DNA from: Epichloe hybrida
Taxonomy: Eukaryota > Ascomycota > Sordariomycetes > Hypocreales > Clavicipitaceae
Assembly: GCA_019022495.1 (NCBI GenBank)
Contig: JAFEKR010000001.1
Coordinates: forward strand, 8,246,001 to 8,310,000
Reading direction: 5' to 3'
DNA length: 64,000 bases
Positions 1 to 11,643 of the stretch are shown piece after piece; the stretch's first letter is position 1; each line of letters begins with the position of its first letter. The position numbers were made by a program, and so were the translations under genes. The notes beneath the pieces are model-generated. The model worked only from the letters and a program-made list of their open reading frames with translations. It did no database searches and had not been told where the DNA came from.

Positions 1-314
1 TCAATCCCATACCATGTGCAGATATACGACCGCAAACATCGTGCACGATGATTGTCAAAGAAACCCGCAACACAGAATAGTGAAGCGTCTTTACAAACGG
101 TGTGCAGATTGCCTTAGGCAAGGCCCGCGTTGTGATAATCTAACATTCGACTAGTCTTTAGGGCTCAACTTTGATTCACATCGCAGAGGACCTTGCAGTA
201 TTTGCCGAGACTCAGGTGCCTCGGTTGGTGGGGAGATATACGAAGATGTGAGCAACTGCTACCGCGACATCAACGACTGCGACTGCCGCCACTAGCGTAA
301 CAATCAACGACAGC
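1..314. other. Upstream non-coding flank
   Basis: GC-balanced sequence in front of the kinase-like gene at 315. I see no open frame with recognisable content, no repeat and no RNA gene. It probably holds the promoter and 5' UTR of that gene, but no convincing TATA element stands out. Confidence 0.4.
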
Positions 315-1159
315 ATGACCTCCACCGTTAGGCCGCGTAGTTCGTGCAGCCCTGGCCCGCAGTTGCCCATCGACTTTGACGCGCTCGAATTTCTCGCACA
401 TGGTACCTCGGGTGCTGTCTACGCCATTGACAAAGACTGGGTCCTGAAGGAGTCTTGGGAACTCGACCGCGGCATCGTGGAGCGCCAAGCCTTGGGTCGC
501 CTCGGTTCGCACCACAACATAATTGGATACTTTGGCGAAGCAGCCCCGAATTCTATCATCCTTGAACGTGGTATACCTTTGTTGTCGCCGGATCAAATTG
601 GCCATGTTTCGACCCAAAAAAGCTGGCTTGGATAAGAGACGTTGCGGAAGGGCTCCTATACATACATCAGCAAGGTATCATTCATGCTGATGTTGGCTGT
701 GAGAATATAGTCATCGTCGACGGACAATTGAAGATAATTGACTTTGAGGGTTGCCGTATGGATGGAAAGGAAGCAACCGCTGGGTATAAATGGTATAATC
801 GCAAGGACGACTCCGTTACCCTGCAGAGCGATATTTTCGCATACGGCTGCGTTGTCTATCAAATCCTAACAGGCAAACCGACCTTCCATGAGCTGACTGA
901 ATCTGACGACCGAAGCAACCTCGTGCGACGTCGATGCGCCGAACACCGATTCCCAGATATTCAGGGCTTACTTCTGAGTGACGTTATGCTACGCTGTTGG
1001 TCTGGTTCATTCAAATCGATGACGGAAGTCATTTCAGCGCTCGATTCAACTTCGACGTGGCGGCTTAGTCCGCCGCGTCTCACTTCCATTTTATGGAAAT
1101 GGATGGGAACCTGCCTAAGATCCAAACAAGACGGGACTTGCTCACTCAGTCACAATTAG
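315..1159 (+). pseudogene. Frameshifted protein-kinase-like gene (HAD-type catalytic loop)
   Basis: Two overlapping blocks in different frames make up one kinase-like protein of about 280 residues. The first (315-635) has a glycine-loop-like stretch (LAHGTSGAVYAI) and a VLK lysine. The second (in frame from about 620 to the TAA at 1159) has IIHADVGCENIVI, where the usual HRD is HAD, then IIDFEG in the DFG position, and a C-lobe with SDIFAYGCVVYQILTGKP. The frames meet at an A6 run (616-621); one extra A would join them directly. Single-exon fungal kinases with the HADVGC loop are common in Pezizomycotina. The gene is either a recent pseudogene or carries a base-calling or assembly indel. The catalytic Asp is present, the DFG Gly is replaced, and activity cannot be judged. 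The substrate is unknown. Confidence 0.75.
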
Positions 1160-1272
1160 AAAAATAAGTTCTGTAGTCGGTGGCCATCCCGACGCTCCCT
1201 GCTCCCTCGATACGCAGGTGTGGTAGTGTGTTGGGAGCAACGTTTCAGTTCGCGGTAGAGGACAATTACGTA

Positions 1273-1309
1273 GACACACACACATACACACACACGTACA
1301 TACATACAT
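1273..1309. repeat. CA/TA microsatellite
   Basis: A run of alternating CA units passing into CATA units, lying between the kinase-like gene and the zinc-finger remnant. The 1160-1430 interval holds nothing else that I recognise. Confidence 0.85.
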
Positions 1310-1432
1310 GCAGCCAAACTGCCTATATCGAGGTATCATTCTGATGGGAGAGCGGGGCCATCAGCAGGCACGCATCTTCGGACGATGCACGAAAGGTCGG
1401 TGTTAGCAGAGTAACGAAACAAAGCAGCGTAC

Positions 1433-1789
1433 ATGCTTAGACCACTGCCGAATATGATGCAAAAGGAGCAGGAACTAGATGACTACCAAGGGCCGGTCTC
1501 GGTGTGCGAGGCCATACCGCATCTTAGGCTGCCGAGGAGGGACATTTTGAAGCGTCCGCAATGCAGCCACATTTGCTATAACGCTAGAATGATGCAACTG
1601 CACTGCCGTGAGGAACACGGGCTTCTTAGCGAGAGACGAGTCGGGGCGCCGTCAAGAGAGGCTCATCAGCGGGGGTTTCGGGTGCTGTGGCGAGAAGGAG
1701 TGAGGTGCTAACAGTTATTCAAGAAGCGGAAGCATAGCCGGTGGTTTGAAGTTTGTGACAACGAGGCGATACTTAGAGCGGATTAAAGG
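1433..1789 (+). pseudogene. OrsD-like (DUF3505-type) zinc-finger gene, 5' part, cut by a retroelement
   Basis: The frame from 1433 shows a C2H2-like motif, CSHICYNARMMQLHCREEHG (C-x3-C, then H-x4-H). It follows a short leader containing PVSVCEAIPHLRLPRRDIL. This layout resembles the second finger of fungal OrsD/DUF3505 proteins, which often lie in transposon-rich DNA. The frame stops at TAA 1709-1711 but continues in the same frame with a basic stretch and WFEV up to the LTR at 1790. A CAA to TAA change would explain the stop and is the kind RIP makes. The same frame resumes past the nested island at 33576. The N-terminal part is missing or unrecognised. The family call is from motif layout only. 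Confidence 0.45.
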
Positions 1790-2055
1790 TGTGGAGTGAT
1801 GCAGATGGAGGCAAAGAGTGATTAGAAGAGAAGATAATATAGAATTGCTATCTAGGAATTTAGAATCTAGAAGAGAAAAGGGAAGCTTATAAGCTTTAAA
1901 TCTATAAGTAATAAATCTAGGTCTTTAAACAAAGCCTACAATAAACTATAATATTAAACGTAATATAGGAAGCTATATTATTAAATAAAGAGAGAATAAT
2001 AAGAGTAATACCTAATATCTAAGGCTATAATATAAGGCTATAAATATCCTTAACA
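1790..2055 (+). repeat. 5' LTR of the outer element (266 bp)
   Basis: It starts TGTGGAGTGATGCAG and ends CCTTAACA, and aligns without gaps to 33310-33575. Differences are C/T and G/A. The first 40 or so bases are unmutated here and mutated in the 3' copy; the reverse holds for the last 100 or so bases. Confidence 0.85.
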
Positions 2056-4240
2056 CTACCCCTAGTAGTATATCTAGTTAGTAATAAAAGGAAAAAAAGA
2101 GAAGTAAAAAAATTAAGGTTATTTATAAAGCCTTTAAAATATTTCCCTTTATAAAGTCCTTAGCCTTTATTATTTAAAAAAAGTAAATAAAATCACTATA
2201 TTTAATATATTCTAAACCTTTTATAAATCTATTAGTAATTATTTATTTAGTGCTAATTTATTAAAGATAAAAATCCCCTTAATAAGCTTTTTATATAATT
2301 TATTTATAGTATAAATTAATATAATAAGTATATCCCTTATGCTTCTTATTAAGTATATTAGCTTTTATATTCTAGCTATTTATAAATAGTAGTAATAGGT
2401 ATAATTACTTAATCCTAAAGTTATTAAGAAGTTAAGTAACTTAAAGTATTAAAAGGCTAGTTAGTATAAGGTTAATAAATTTAGCTTTTATAAAGCTAAG
2501 GGCTATAAGAGTTTATTTCTTTAATTACTAAAGAATATATCCTTTTGTAAGGGCTATAATATGCCTTATAGTTAAATATCTTATATCTAGGTTATTAGTA
2601 AGAGAGGTATTACTAAATCCCTTTACTTAAAGTATTAATTTAGGGTTTAAAAAACTATATTCTCTAAGAATAATTCCTAAATTATTTACTTCTATAAGAT
2701 ATTACTAAAGGTATTTCTTAAGATTTATATATACTTACTTTAGTATAAAATTTACACTATAAAGTTAATTAACTATAAATATAATATTAGGTTATATAAA
2801 TACTAAAAGCTAGTTAAAGCTTCCTATATATTTTACTTAGTTAAAGAGGTTATAAACTATATTAAGCTCTTTTTAATTAGCTAGAATAATAGTCTTTAGA
2901 AGCTAAGAAATGTTTAAAGTGTTAAGGTTATTAATATTAAATTTCTTTATAATAGTCTATATATAAAGCTTTTAGTAAAGAAATATAGTGTAATTAGCAT
3001 AATTATAAATAAATTTAATGCTAAGAAATAGCTTAATATTATCTAAATACTTTAATTTATAGTGTTTCTATAATTCCTTAATAATATTTATAATAATTAT
3101 AAGGGTCTTTCCTATAATAATTATATTATCTATATATAGAAAAAGTATAATATTATTATATTAAAAAATGTAAAGTTTACTTAATAGCCTCTTAAAGCCT
3201 TACTATTTAAGTTCCTTAGTAATATTATTTAGCTACTAAAGAGAAAAAATAAGTAAGCTATAAAAAGCTCTTTTAAGCTTATAGACTTTAGTTATACTAT
3301 TTAAGTAGCTATAAGGTTATTTAATATAAATATCTCCTTATACTTTAGCATTAAGGAAAGTATTTATAATATTATATTACTACTAATTATAGTTAAAGGT
3401 AGTAATAAGTATATAAAATACTTATAAAAAAACTAAGTATCTTATTACTATATAAAGGCCTCCCTTATTACTAAAGACCTTTAGATTTTAGTTTTCTTTT
3501 ATAACCTATCTTACCTTTAAATAAGGGTTAAGATTAATTAGGTACTTTATAGTATAAACCTATTAGCTATTAAAGATCTTTATATCTTTAGGAGTAAAGA
3601 CTAAATCCTAGTAATTATTTTTATTAATTTTAAGGAGTTTCTTTTTTTTAATAAGTCTCTAGAAGATATAATAGTTATCTATAGCTTTAGCCTTATACTA
3701 ATTAAATAGAATGTTAATCTTTGTATTAGCTATATTAGCTACTTTAAGTATTAGAAATACATTTAAGGTAGGAATTTCCTTTACTTTATTATTATATAGG
3801 TTATTATTATAATAACAAATCGCGAGGTTTAATTAATAAAATCCTAGAGAAAAGGCTTTCTTCTTACTAGATATTATAATATTAAGGTAATCTTAATGTG
3901 TATTAGGTTAAAGAGATTATCTTAAGGGCTTAGGTTTAGGTTTAAGTTATTATTAAATAATAGCATTATTATTATCTTTAGCTTCTTTATCTAGGAAGGC
4001 CCTAGGCTAATGCCTTAGAAAAATAGTATTCTCTTTAATAATTTATTATTATTAGCTTATAAGGTCCCTTTAAGGAGAACTCTTAAAGGGTATTAAAAGA
4101 GAGCTTTAAGATAGTAAAGGCTTAGTCCTAGTAAGAGAATTATCTTTTTTCTTAAAAGAGTAATAATTCTTATTTATTTCTAAGGAAACTAAGGGATTAT
4201 CTATAAAATAAACCTTCTTTTATTTAATATTACTAATAGG
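2056..4240. other. RIP-degraded interior of the outer element
   Basis: About 2.2 kb of AT-rich, stop-filled sequence between the 5' LTR and the first hAT-like terminus. A short unmutated patch with CpG survives at about 3823-3833. I could not assign gag, pol or transposase motifs with any confidence on either strand. Confidence 0.5.
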
Positions 4241-4355
4241 CAGAGTATTGTTTGTAGTGTAGTTAGTGTAGTTTTTAGGAAAAACTTGTATTTATAGTGT
4301 AGTTTTTTTTTTCTTATAGTTAATGTATTGTAGTTTTTTTTTTTTATAGTTAGTG

Positions 4356-4646
4356 TGTGGCTTCCTTCGGACTCTCGGATGATAGATAGTCCGACCGTGG
4401 CCAAAGAGTGGAGCCACCGAAGGGATACACGCAATGCGATTAGATGCATCGCGAGCTACCCTACTCCGTTAGCAGTAGCACTGCACTATAGCCCCACTTT
4501 TCCCCCTTTTTCGCTTACTATCTCTTCTAGCTAGATTCCTCTCCTTCTCCCTCTTCTCTTCTCTCTCTTAGTTATTAGCTATTATTATTAACTTTATTAA
4601 ATTTAACCCCTTCGCACTAGTGTAACGTTCCTTAGTGTAACTAACA
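4356..4646 (+). repeat. 5' LTR of the Copia relic (291 bp)
   Basis: It starts TGTGGCTTCC and ends GTAACTAACA. It is less mutated than the interior and retains CpG-rich patches. The same family occurs at five other places in block 1. Confidence 0.85.
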
Positions 4647-5173
4647 CTAATTAGTAGTTAACTATAACCATAGATAAGTTAAGTATTATAAGAAGAGACA
4701 TTTCTATAAATACCACAGCCACTACCCCTTATTATGCTAAATTAACAGTCATTGTGGTAAAGAGGCATAACTATAGAGTGTGCTAAAGGAAGATAGACTA
4801 GAATCCTAGCAACAGGCTTGTTAGACTTCTAAGGGATTAATCTATTAACTCTTAGGCCTTTAGGATATTTAGTTAATCATTAATCTTATTGTCTATTATA
4901 AGAAAACTAACTAAATAACTGAATCTATTGCCGTAAGGCATTTCATTTAAACCTAACATTAAAAACAATCCTTAGCTAAGCTAGCTAACCTATATAACCT
5001 CCTTTTACACTCTCTTTATAACCTCTCTTCTCTCTTTACGGCTTTTTACGCCTTAGTATTCCAAATATTAAGTTATTTCTATTTTTACGCTATCTTTATA
5101 GCCTACTCTCCCCTCTTTTTGCTGTTTTTCCCTCTTTTATACTTTTTCCGTTGTTTTTCATTATTTCCCTCTA

Positions 5174-5270
5174 TTTATCCTATTAATCCTACTAATCCTA
5201 TTTATCCTATTCCGTTTATCCTATTTATTCTGTCCTATTTATCTTATTTATCCTGTTTATCCTACTTATT
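5174..5270 (+). repeat. Pyrimidine-rich minisatellite in the Copia leader
   Basis: A run of 9-12 bp units of the form TTATCCTAT, with variants. It creates an open frame rich in Pro, Ile, Leu and Tyr (5119-5346) that I take to be a repeat artefact. The same array occurs inverted in the second Copia copy at about 22204-22299, so it belongs to the family. Confidence 0.8.
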
Positions 5271-8200
5271 TTATAAGGAGAGCTCTAGGCTCTATTATAT
5301 TAATTATAGCACTTCTACCCTGTTTTTATTAGCCTTATTAATTTAAGACTAATGTTACTAGAGGGATAAAACCAGAGGGCAAAAGAATAATAAGGGGCAC
5401 TCCTTAAAACACGCCCCTTTTCTCTAAACCCCTATAAGTATCTTTAAAGATAACTATCCTTAAAAGACCTTAAGAGAATAAACTCCCGCTATGTCTATAA
5501 CTACTTACTAGTAAGCTTATAAGAGATTAGAAAGAATCTAATAATCTAGATGCTAAGACTGCTATATAGCCTAAGCTTAATAATTATATTATAGGGTTTA
5601 TTAACCTTAGTAAGCATTAGGGCTAGAGAGATAATAACCTCTAGGAATTATTCTAAGAGGACTTTAAAGGCTAGTCTAAGGACACCTTTAAAAGAGCAAA
5701 TAAGGATATTATAAGAGAGCTATATAACTCTCTATAAGATCACGGCGTTCTTATTAAACAAGGCCTAGGATATCTAATCCTAGCATTACTTAAAGAAGTG
5801 CTTTATTAAACCTTAATACCTTATTAGCTAGAAGAAAGGTTAAGACCCTTTAAACTACCTTAAATATAACCTCTATAGGCTACTACCACAAAGACCTTAC
5901 CTAATATTCCTAGCTCCTAAAGGGAATAATTACTATATTCTCTATAAGAACCCCTGTAATAATCTTAGTTATATTAAGAGCTTAACCCTTAATAGTTTAA
6001 TTTCCCTCCCTAACACTTTCCTTCTAATAAGTAAATTACAAAGAAAATCTCTAAGCTTATAAAGATATATAAGGATAGTAACTATTATAGTGAAAAGCTA
6101 TATAACTTCCTCTTACTAAAGCTTACGCTTTTTAAGAGCAAGTGTAACTAAATTAACCTCCTTAAGTTATATTTTAGTAAAGCATTCCCTATTATATTAA
6201 TAGGAGATACTAAATAGCACTTTCTTAATTACCTTACTAGTAAGAACCTCTCTTATAAAGAGATAATTATAAATATCTATTAATAATTTAAAATAGAAAG
6301 TAATTAATAGTTTTATTGCTATAAGTAAAGCAATATAACCCTTAAAAATATTATTACTTAAAACCCTAATAAGAGTAAGCTTAAGTGCCTTAAGATTCTA
6401 TTAACTACCTTAAAGAGAGTTTATAGAGAACTATACCCCTCTAATATAGTAAATATAAAGCTCTATAAGTAAACCTTAAACGCAGTCTCTAGTATCCCTA
6501 AATATTAGGTAGTAAAGTATATATACACGCTAGGCTTTAAGAACCTTACTAGTAACCTCTGTAAATTAATTATAATTATAGAGAGTAGTGTAAGGAGTAA
6601 CTAATACTACTAGCATTAAGATAAAGACCTATTAGAGGTAATGTTTATAGACTACTAATATAGCTAATAGAATTAAAAAGACTAAGGAAAAGGAGGTTAT
6701 TATAGTAACTCTAGATAACCTAAGTAATACTTTATTTATAGTAAGAGTAGCTACTAGTTATTAAACTACACTAACGCTAAATATTAGAAAGAGAAAGAGA
6801 GGTAATAAACTAGTAAGAACTATTATTTACCTCCTATAGAGAAGAAGTTTTAGGCATTTCTCGCTTTATTTAAAGGAAATAATAGTAATAATAAAGAGGA
6901 AAGAGAAAACTAGGAAATATAGCTTAAGGCCTTTACTTAGGACTAAGAGAATAATAATAATAATGTTAAGAAGAAGCTATTATTAAAGGCATAACTTAGT
7001 ATTACATAATTCTTCTACGTAGGATTATAAATAATAGATAATATTAATATCCTTGTAACGCTTAAGAATTAAGCTTTTTAACATGCCTTACTTAAGTAAG
7101 AGCTATACCTTAAAGAGGCTTCTAATAAAGATAATTTAATTTATTATGCCTCTAAAGGACGCTATTCTAAAGAGATCTTTAAAGAAATCATGCTAGATAT
7201 AGGAGCCTTAGGCTAATTAACTACTAGTCTAGTATAAGCCAAAGCCTTGCTAAGATTAATACTATTATTAATAATTAAACCCTATAACCTAGAAGTTATT
7301 TGCTTTAGTACTAGATTAGTAATAACATGTGGCGTTATCTATATGCCTATAAAGCTTAGCTAAATTAACTTCTATATCCTTAACACTGCTACACCCTTCC
7401 TCTTTTCCCTTACTAATATAGATAAAATAAAGGTTAAGATTAATAACCTTACTAATATGTTAATTTAAAACAACAAGACTATACCTATTGTGCGCAAATA
7501 GGGCTACCCTTAGTAGCTTCTAGAGGCAAGAGAAACTGCCGCTTTTTACCTATTAGAAGGAGAGATTTATTAACTTCACTAAAGGTTTAGTTATCTCTTA
7601 ATTTAATAGCTTATAAAGATTCTTTAATAAGCTAGTTATAATGTTAAATATTATATAATTAAGAAGCTAACCAAAGTCTATTACTATTATTAGATAAATA
7701 GAAAAGCCCCTAGCTAGTTTAAATTCTCCCTTAAAGATAACTATAACTTTAACTATAAGATTATTATTAATATTATGTAGATTAACAGCTAGCTAGTCCT
7801 TTATGTTATTAATTTAGTAACCTTATTTTAAGTAGCTTAATTCCTTAACCCTAAGAAGTAAAAAGCTTATGATATCTAGGATGTAATTAAAGAGTGCTAG
7901 ATTAATATATATCTAGGCCCTCTAGACTAGATTATTTATAATACTAGTAATAACTTTACCTTAGCTAATTTAGGCATTATGCTTGCTTAATATTAATTAA
8001 TATTAATAAGATACCTATTAAAGCCTATAATAGCATTAGAAAGGTTAAGAGATATTATAGACCTCTTTACTAGGCTTATAATATTATTATAGACTTAATT
8101 AGCAAGGAAATTACTCCTAAGTAGTAACTCTAGATAGCTATTAAAGCTATTAATAACTTAGCAAGCCCTAATAGCCTTATGCTAACCTTACTAGTCTTTA

Positions 8201-10109
8201 GAGCCTACCTATAGATAATAGATAAGTCACTACTAAGTGTCTTTATTATTTAATAAGCTAAAGTAATTTAAAAGGTAACTAACAAAGTCCACTATTACCT
8301 AGCTAAGAGGCAGGTCTATAAGGCCCTTAGTGCCTAGAATAGCCCTAATATATTACTAATACATTAGCTACTACTATAAGCTAATATACATATATAAAGA
8401 GAAAAAGGCAGATAGCATAGCCCTTATAAGCTATTAGCCACTAATAGGGAGACCTATATAGTTAAGATACCCTATAGCCTAGCTAAGTTTTGCTTTATAG
8501 TAGTAAAGCTATACTACAAGGACCTATAGTATATAGGGGCTAATAAGTAAAGCCTTTAGGATATTAGGGAGTATAACCTAAGCCTAGAGGTCCCTGCCTA
8601 TAATATAGCCCCTTCTTACACTATAGCCCCCTTTAATGCTATAGTCCTATTATAAGAAAAGGCTAAGGGGGCCTAGGGGAATAAGCTACTTATAAAGGGT
8701 AGTAAGGTAAAGGAAGAAGAGGAAAAGACACTAGTTAAGAGAAAGTAAGGGAGGCTAAGGAAAAACCTTATAGTTTAATTCTTTATTAATAAGGGTATAG
8801 AGAAGCCTATAAAGGCTATTAAGGCTAAAGGTAATCCTATAGGAAGCTATAGAGTTAAAGAACTTATAGTAAGCCTTAAGGTAGCTAAAGCTACCCTTAT
8901 AGAAAGCTATAAAGCTAGTAGCCCTAGGGAAGTAAAAGCAAAGGTAACTAGGGCCTAGGTTTATAATCCTAAGGAGCTTATTAGACTTATAAAGCCCCTT
9001 ATATTTGTTAATAAAGACTAAGAGAAAGCATTAATTAAGGAGATTATAGCTAGAGAAGTGCTAAATATAGTATTTCTTATAGTAAAAGAAAAGGCTAACT
9101 AAAACCTTGCCCTTTAACTTCACTAAGAGGGAAAGATTATAACCCTAGGGAACCCCTTTAAGTAATCTAATTAAGCTAAGATTAACGCATTATAAGCTTG
9201 TAATATGTTTAAATTTATAATATTTAATCTAGTGAAGTATAGAGGCCACTAGATCTTTAATTCTTATATAGTCTAAGAGATTAAAGGTAAAGGCACTAAA
9301 ACACCATACAAGAAATCATGCCTTATTGTGCAAGGGCATAATAACAAAGGAAAAGAGGCTATCTTAACCTAATTACTAATAATATAGCAATTAAGCTAAT
9401 AGATTATTATGGCCTTTGCTATGTTATTAAAGCAAAAGGGAATTTACCTTTAGCTATAAGACATCACGCAAGCTTACGTTTAATCCTAAACAACCCTAAA
9501 TAGGCTAATTATCATGAAGTTACTAAAGTAAATTACATACCTCTTTCTAAAAGGCATAATAATAGAGGTCATTAAGCCCCTCTATAGGATTACAAAGGCT
9601 AGAACCCACTAGTAGGTAATATATTTTCGCTACTATAGGGATAATCTTAATATAATAACCTTAATATATAATCCCTACTTACTAATTATAGCCCTAAATA
9701 ATAAAAACCTCTTTAGCATTATAGGGATATAAACAGATAACACGCTAGGCCTTAGCAATAATAACTTCTTTAAGAAAGAAGAAAAAAAGCTCTAGAAAGC
9801 AAAGTTCATAGCTAAAGAAAAATAACACCTTATAACTACAAATCCCCTTATCTTTAATAGCTATATCTTAACCTAGAATACTAATAACTCCCTAACCCTA
9901 ACCTAAAAGGGCTAAAGTTAGAAGATTAAGGAAATTAACCCTTAATCACTAATAGCAAGGCAAGATTATGTAAAGCAAAGAGCCTAAGGAAGTTACATCG
10001 CCATAGTCTGTTAACTAGAGGTATTATATAACCTATTAATTGCCACATAACACTAAGAACCCTTTGCTAATAATATCTTATGACTTAATAAATGCCTTAA
10101 GTGGCAAAT

Positions 10110-10700
10110 TAAGCATTAGTAGCAGGGATTACAGTATATTCCCTTAACTCTTAAAGAGGCAAAACTCTTTGTGTTTGTGAATAGGTCCCTTGCTAATAAT
10201 AAAGATCTAAGTTTACAAATTAAATACATTATTATAATTAGTAATAAAGTAATAAAGGAAAATAATACCTTTATCTTAAAAGGGAATATTATCACGTATA
10301 GCTCTACAAAAAGCAAGCGTGTAACCCGTAGCGCACTTATATCTAAGCTATATAGCATAGTTCAAGGTGCTAATATTACGTACGCGATATCTATAACCCT
10401 TTATATAATCACAGACTAATTAAAGATACCTTAGATCCTAATAATTCTCTATATAGACTCTTTCTTATTATATGAATACCTTATAAAGCTAGGCATAATA
10501 AAAGAGAAGTAGCTAATAATTAATATTATAGCCCTTTGGCAGTTATATAAGAGGAGGGAAGTCTATAAAGTTAGATAAATTAACGGCGGCGACAATCCAG
10601 CTAATGTAATAACAAAGGCATTGCCAAATTTAGCCCTTTTAACCTTAATTAATTTAAACAAATTAACAATTTATATAGAAGGATAGGTTAAGAGACCTAT
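10110..10700 (+). pseudogene. Copia RNase H domain relic
   Basis: The window 10171-10419 is the longest open stretch in the element. It reads NRSLANNKDLSLQIKYIIII and later SSTKSKRVTRSALISKLYSI, matching the layout of the Ty1/Copia RNase H domain at the C-terminal end of Pol. Further downstream INGGDNPANVITKALPN matches the family's conserved tail before the 3' LTR. It is broken by stops on both sides and is not functional. Confidence 0.75.
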
Positions 10701-10905
10701 AAGGTTAGGTAAGGGGGGAGGATTAATATAATAGGCATATAGGTATAGATTGTAATAACTAGGTTAATTAAAATAACCAAAGCCACAATAGCTAATAAGA
10801 ACCGTGAATTCCTATTAAGGGATTTACTTATATACACTTTCCTTTGATCTGATTTTTATTGCGTTTTTAGGCTTCTTTAGCCACGAAGAAAAGAGAGAGT
10901 GCTAG

Positions 10906-11196
10906 TGTGGCTTCCTTTGGACCCTTGGATAATAGATAGTCTAACCGTAGCTAAAGAGTAAAGCCACCGAAGGGATGCACGCGATGTGATTAGATGCATC
11001 ACAAGCTACCCTACTCTGTTAGCAGTGGCACTGCACTGTAGCCTTACTTTTCCCCCTTTTTTGCTTACTATCTCTTCTAGCTAGATTCCTCTCCTTCTCC
11101 CTTTTCTCTTCTCTCTCTTAGTTATTAGCTATTATTATTAACTTCATTGAATTTAACCCCTTCGCACTAGTGTAACGTTCCTTGGTGTAACTAACA
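10906..11196 (+). repeat. 3' LTR of the Copia relic (291 bp)
   Basis: Aligned to 4356-4646 with the same ends and the same length; differences are mostly transitions. It is followed by the second copy of the tagtg duplication. Confidence 0.85.
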
Positions 11197-11352
11197 TAGT
11201 GTATTATAGTTTTTTTTGTTATAGTGTAGTGTATTGTAGTTTTTTTTACTTATAGTGTAGTGTAGTTAGTGTAGTTACTAACTACACTAACTATAAAAAC
11301 TATAATATAGTGTTAGTAAAAAAAAGTGGGCCTTTTTATTATATAATGTTAT

Positions 11353-11643
11353 TGTTAGTTACACTAAGGAACGTTGCACTAGTGTGAAGGGGTTAAATTT
11401 AATGAAGTTAATAATAATAGCTAATAACTAAGAGAGAGAAGAGAAAAGGGAGAAGGAGAGGAATCTAGCTAGAAGAGATAGTAAGCAAAAAAGGGGGAAA
11501 AGTAAGGCTACAGTGTAATGCCACTGCTAACGGAGCGGGGTAGCTCGCGATGCATCCAATCGCATTGCGTGCATCCCTTCGGTGGCTCCACTCTTTGGCC
11601 ACGGTCGGACTATCTATCGTCCGAGAGTCCGAAGGAAGCCATA
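11353..11643 (-). repeat. Solo LTR of the Copia family
   Basis: A single 291-bp LTR in minus orientation with a perfect duplication gttat at 11348-11352 and 11644-11648, inside hAT-like copy 1. Removing it and one duplication restores collinearity with copy 2. Its right half (about 11520-11640) is nearly free of RIP. Confidence 0.85.

Larger units (their letters stand above)
4356..11196 (+). mobile_element. Complete Ty1/Copia retrotransposon relic (291-bp LTRs)
   Basis: Both LTRs are 291 bp (4356-4646 and 10906-11196), TG...CA, with a perfect 5-bp duplication tagtg at 4351-4355 and 11197-11201. Although RIP-degraded, the order integrase then reverse transcriptase then RNase H is readable and is diagnostic of Copia. 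The integrase region is about 7880-8530. The reverse transcriptase is about 9200-9950, with the TDDTL box seen as TDNTL near 9737. RNase H is about 10110-10700. A gag-like region probably fills about 5450-7100. It is inserted in hAT-like copy 1, so it is younger than that element. Total length is 6841 bp, near the usual size for fungal Copia. Confidence 0.85.

Noticed and set aside
270..617. Minus-strand 115-residue frame
   Set aside because: It lies opposite the N-lobe of the kinase-like gene, whose motifs are on the plus strand.
612..630. Programmed -1 frameshift site in the kinase-like gene
   Set aside because: The zero-frame codons are CAA AAA AGC, so only the second tRNA can re-pair well; this is not a canonical slippery heptamer. 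A one-base loss in the A run is simpler.
5119..5346. Open frame rich in Pro/Ile/Leu/Tyr, also at 22057-22350 on the minus strand
   Set aside because: Produced by the TTATCCTAT-type minisatellite of the Copia leader; no gene needed to explain it.
10116..10358. Minus-strand 80-residue frame
   Set aside because: Shadow of the Copia RNase H region.
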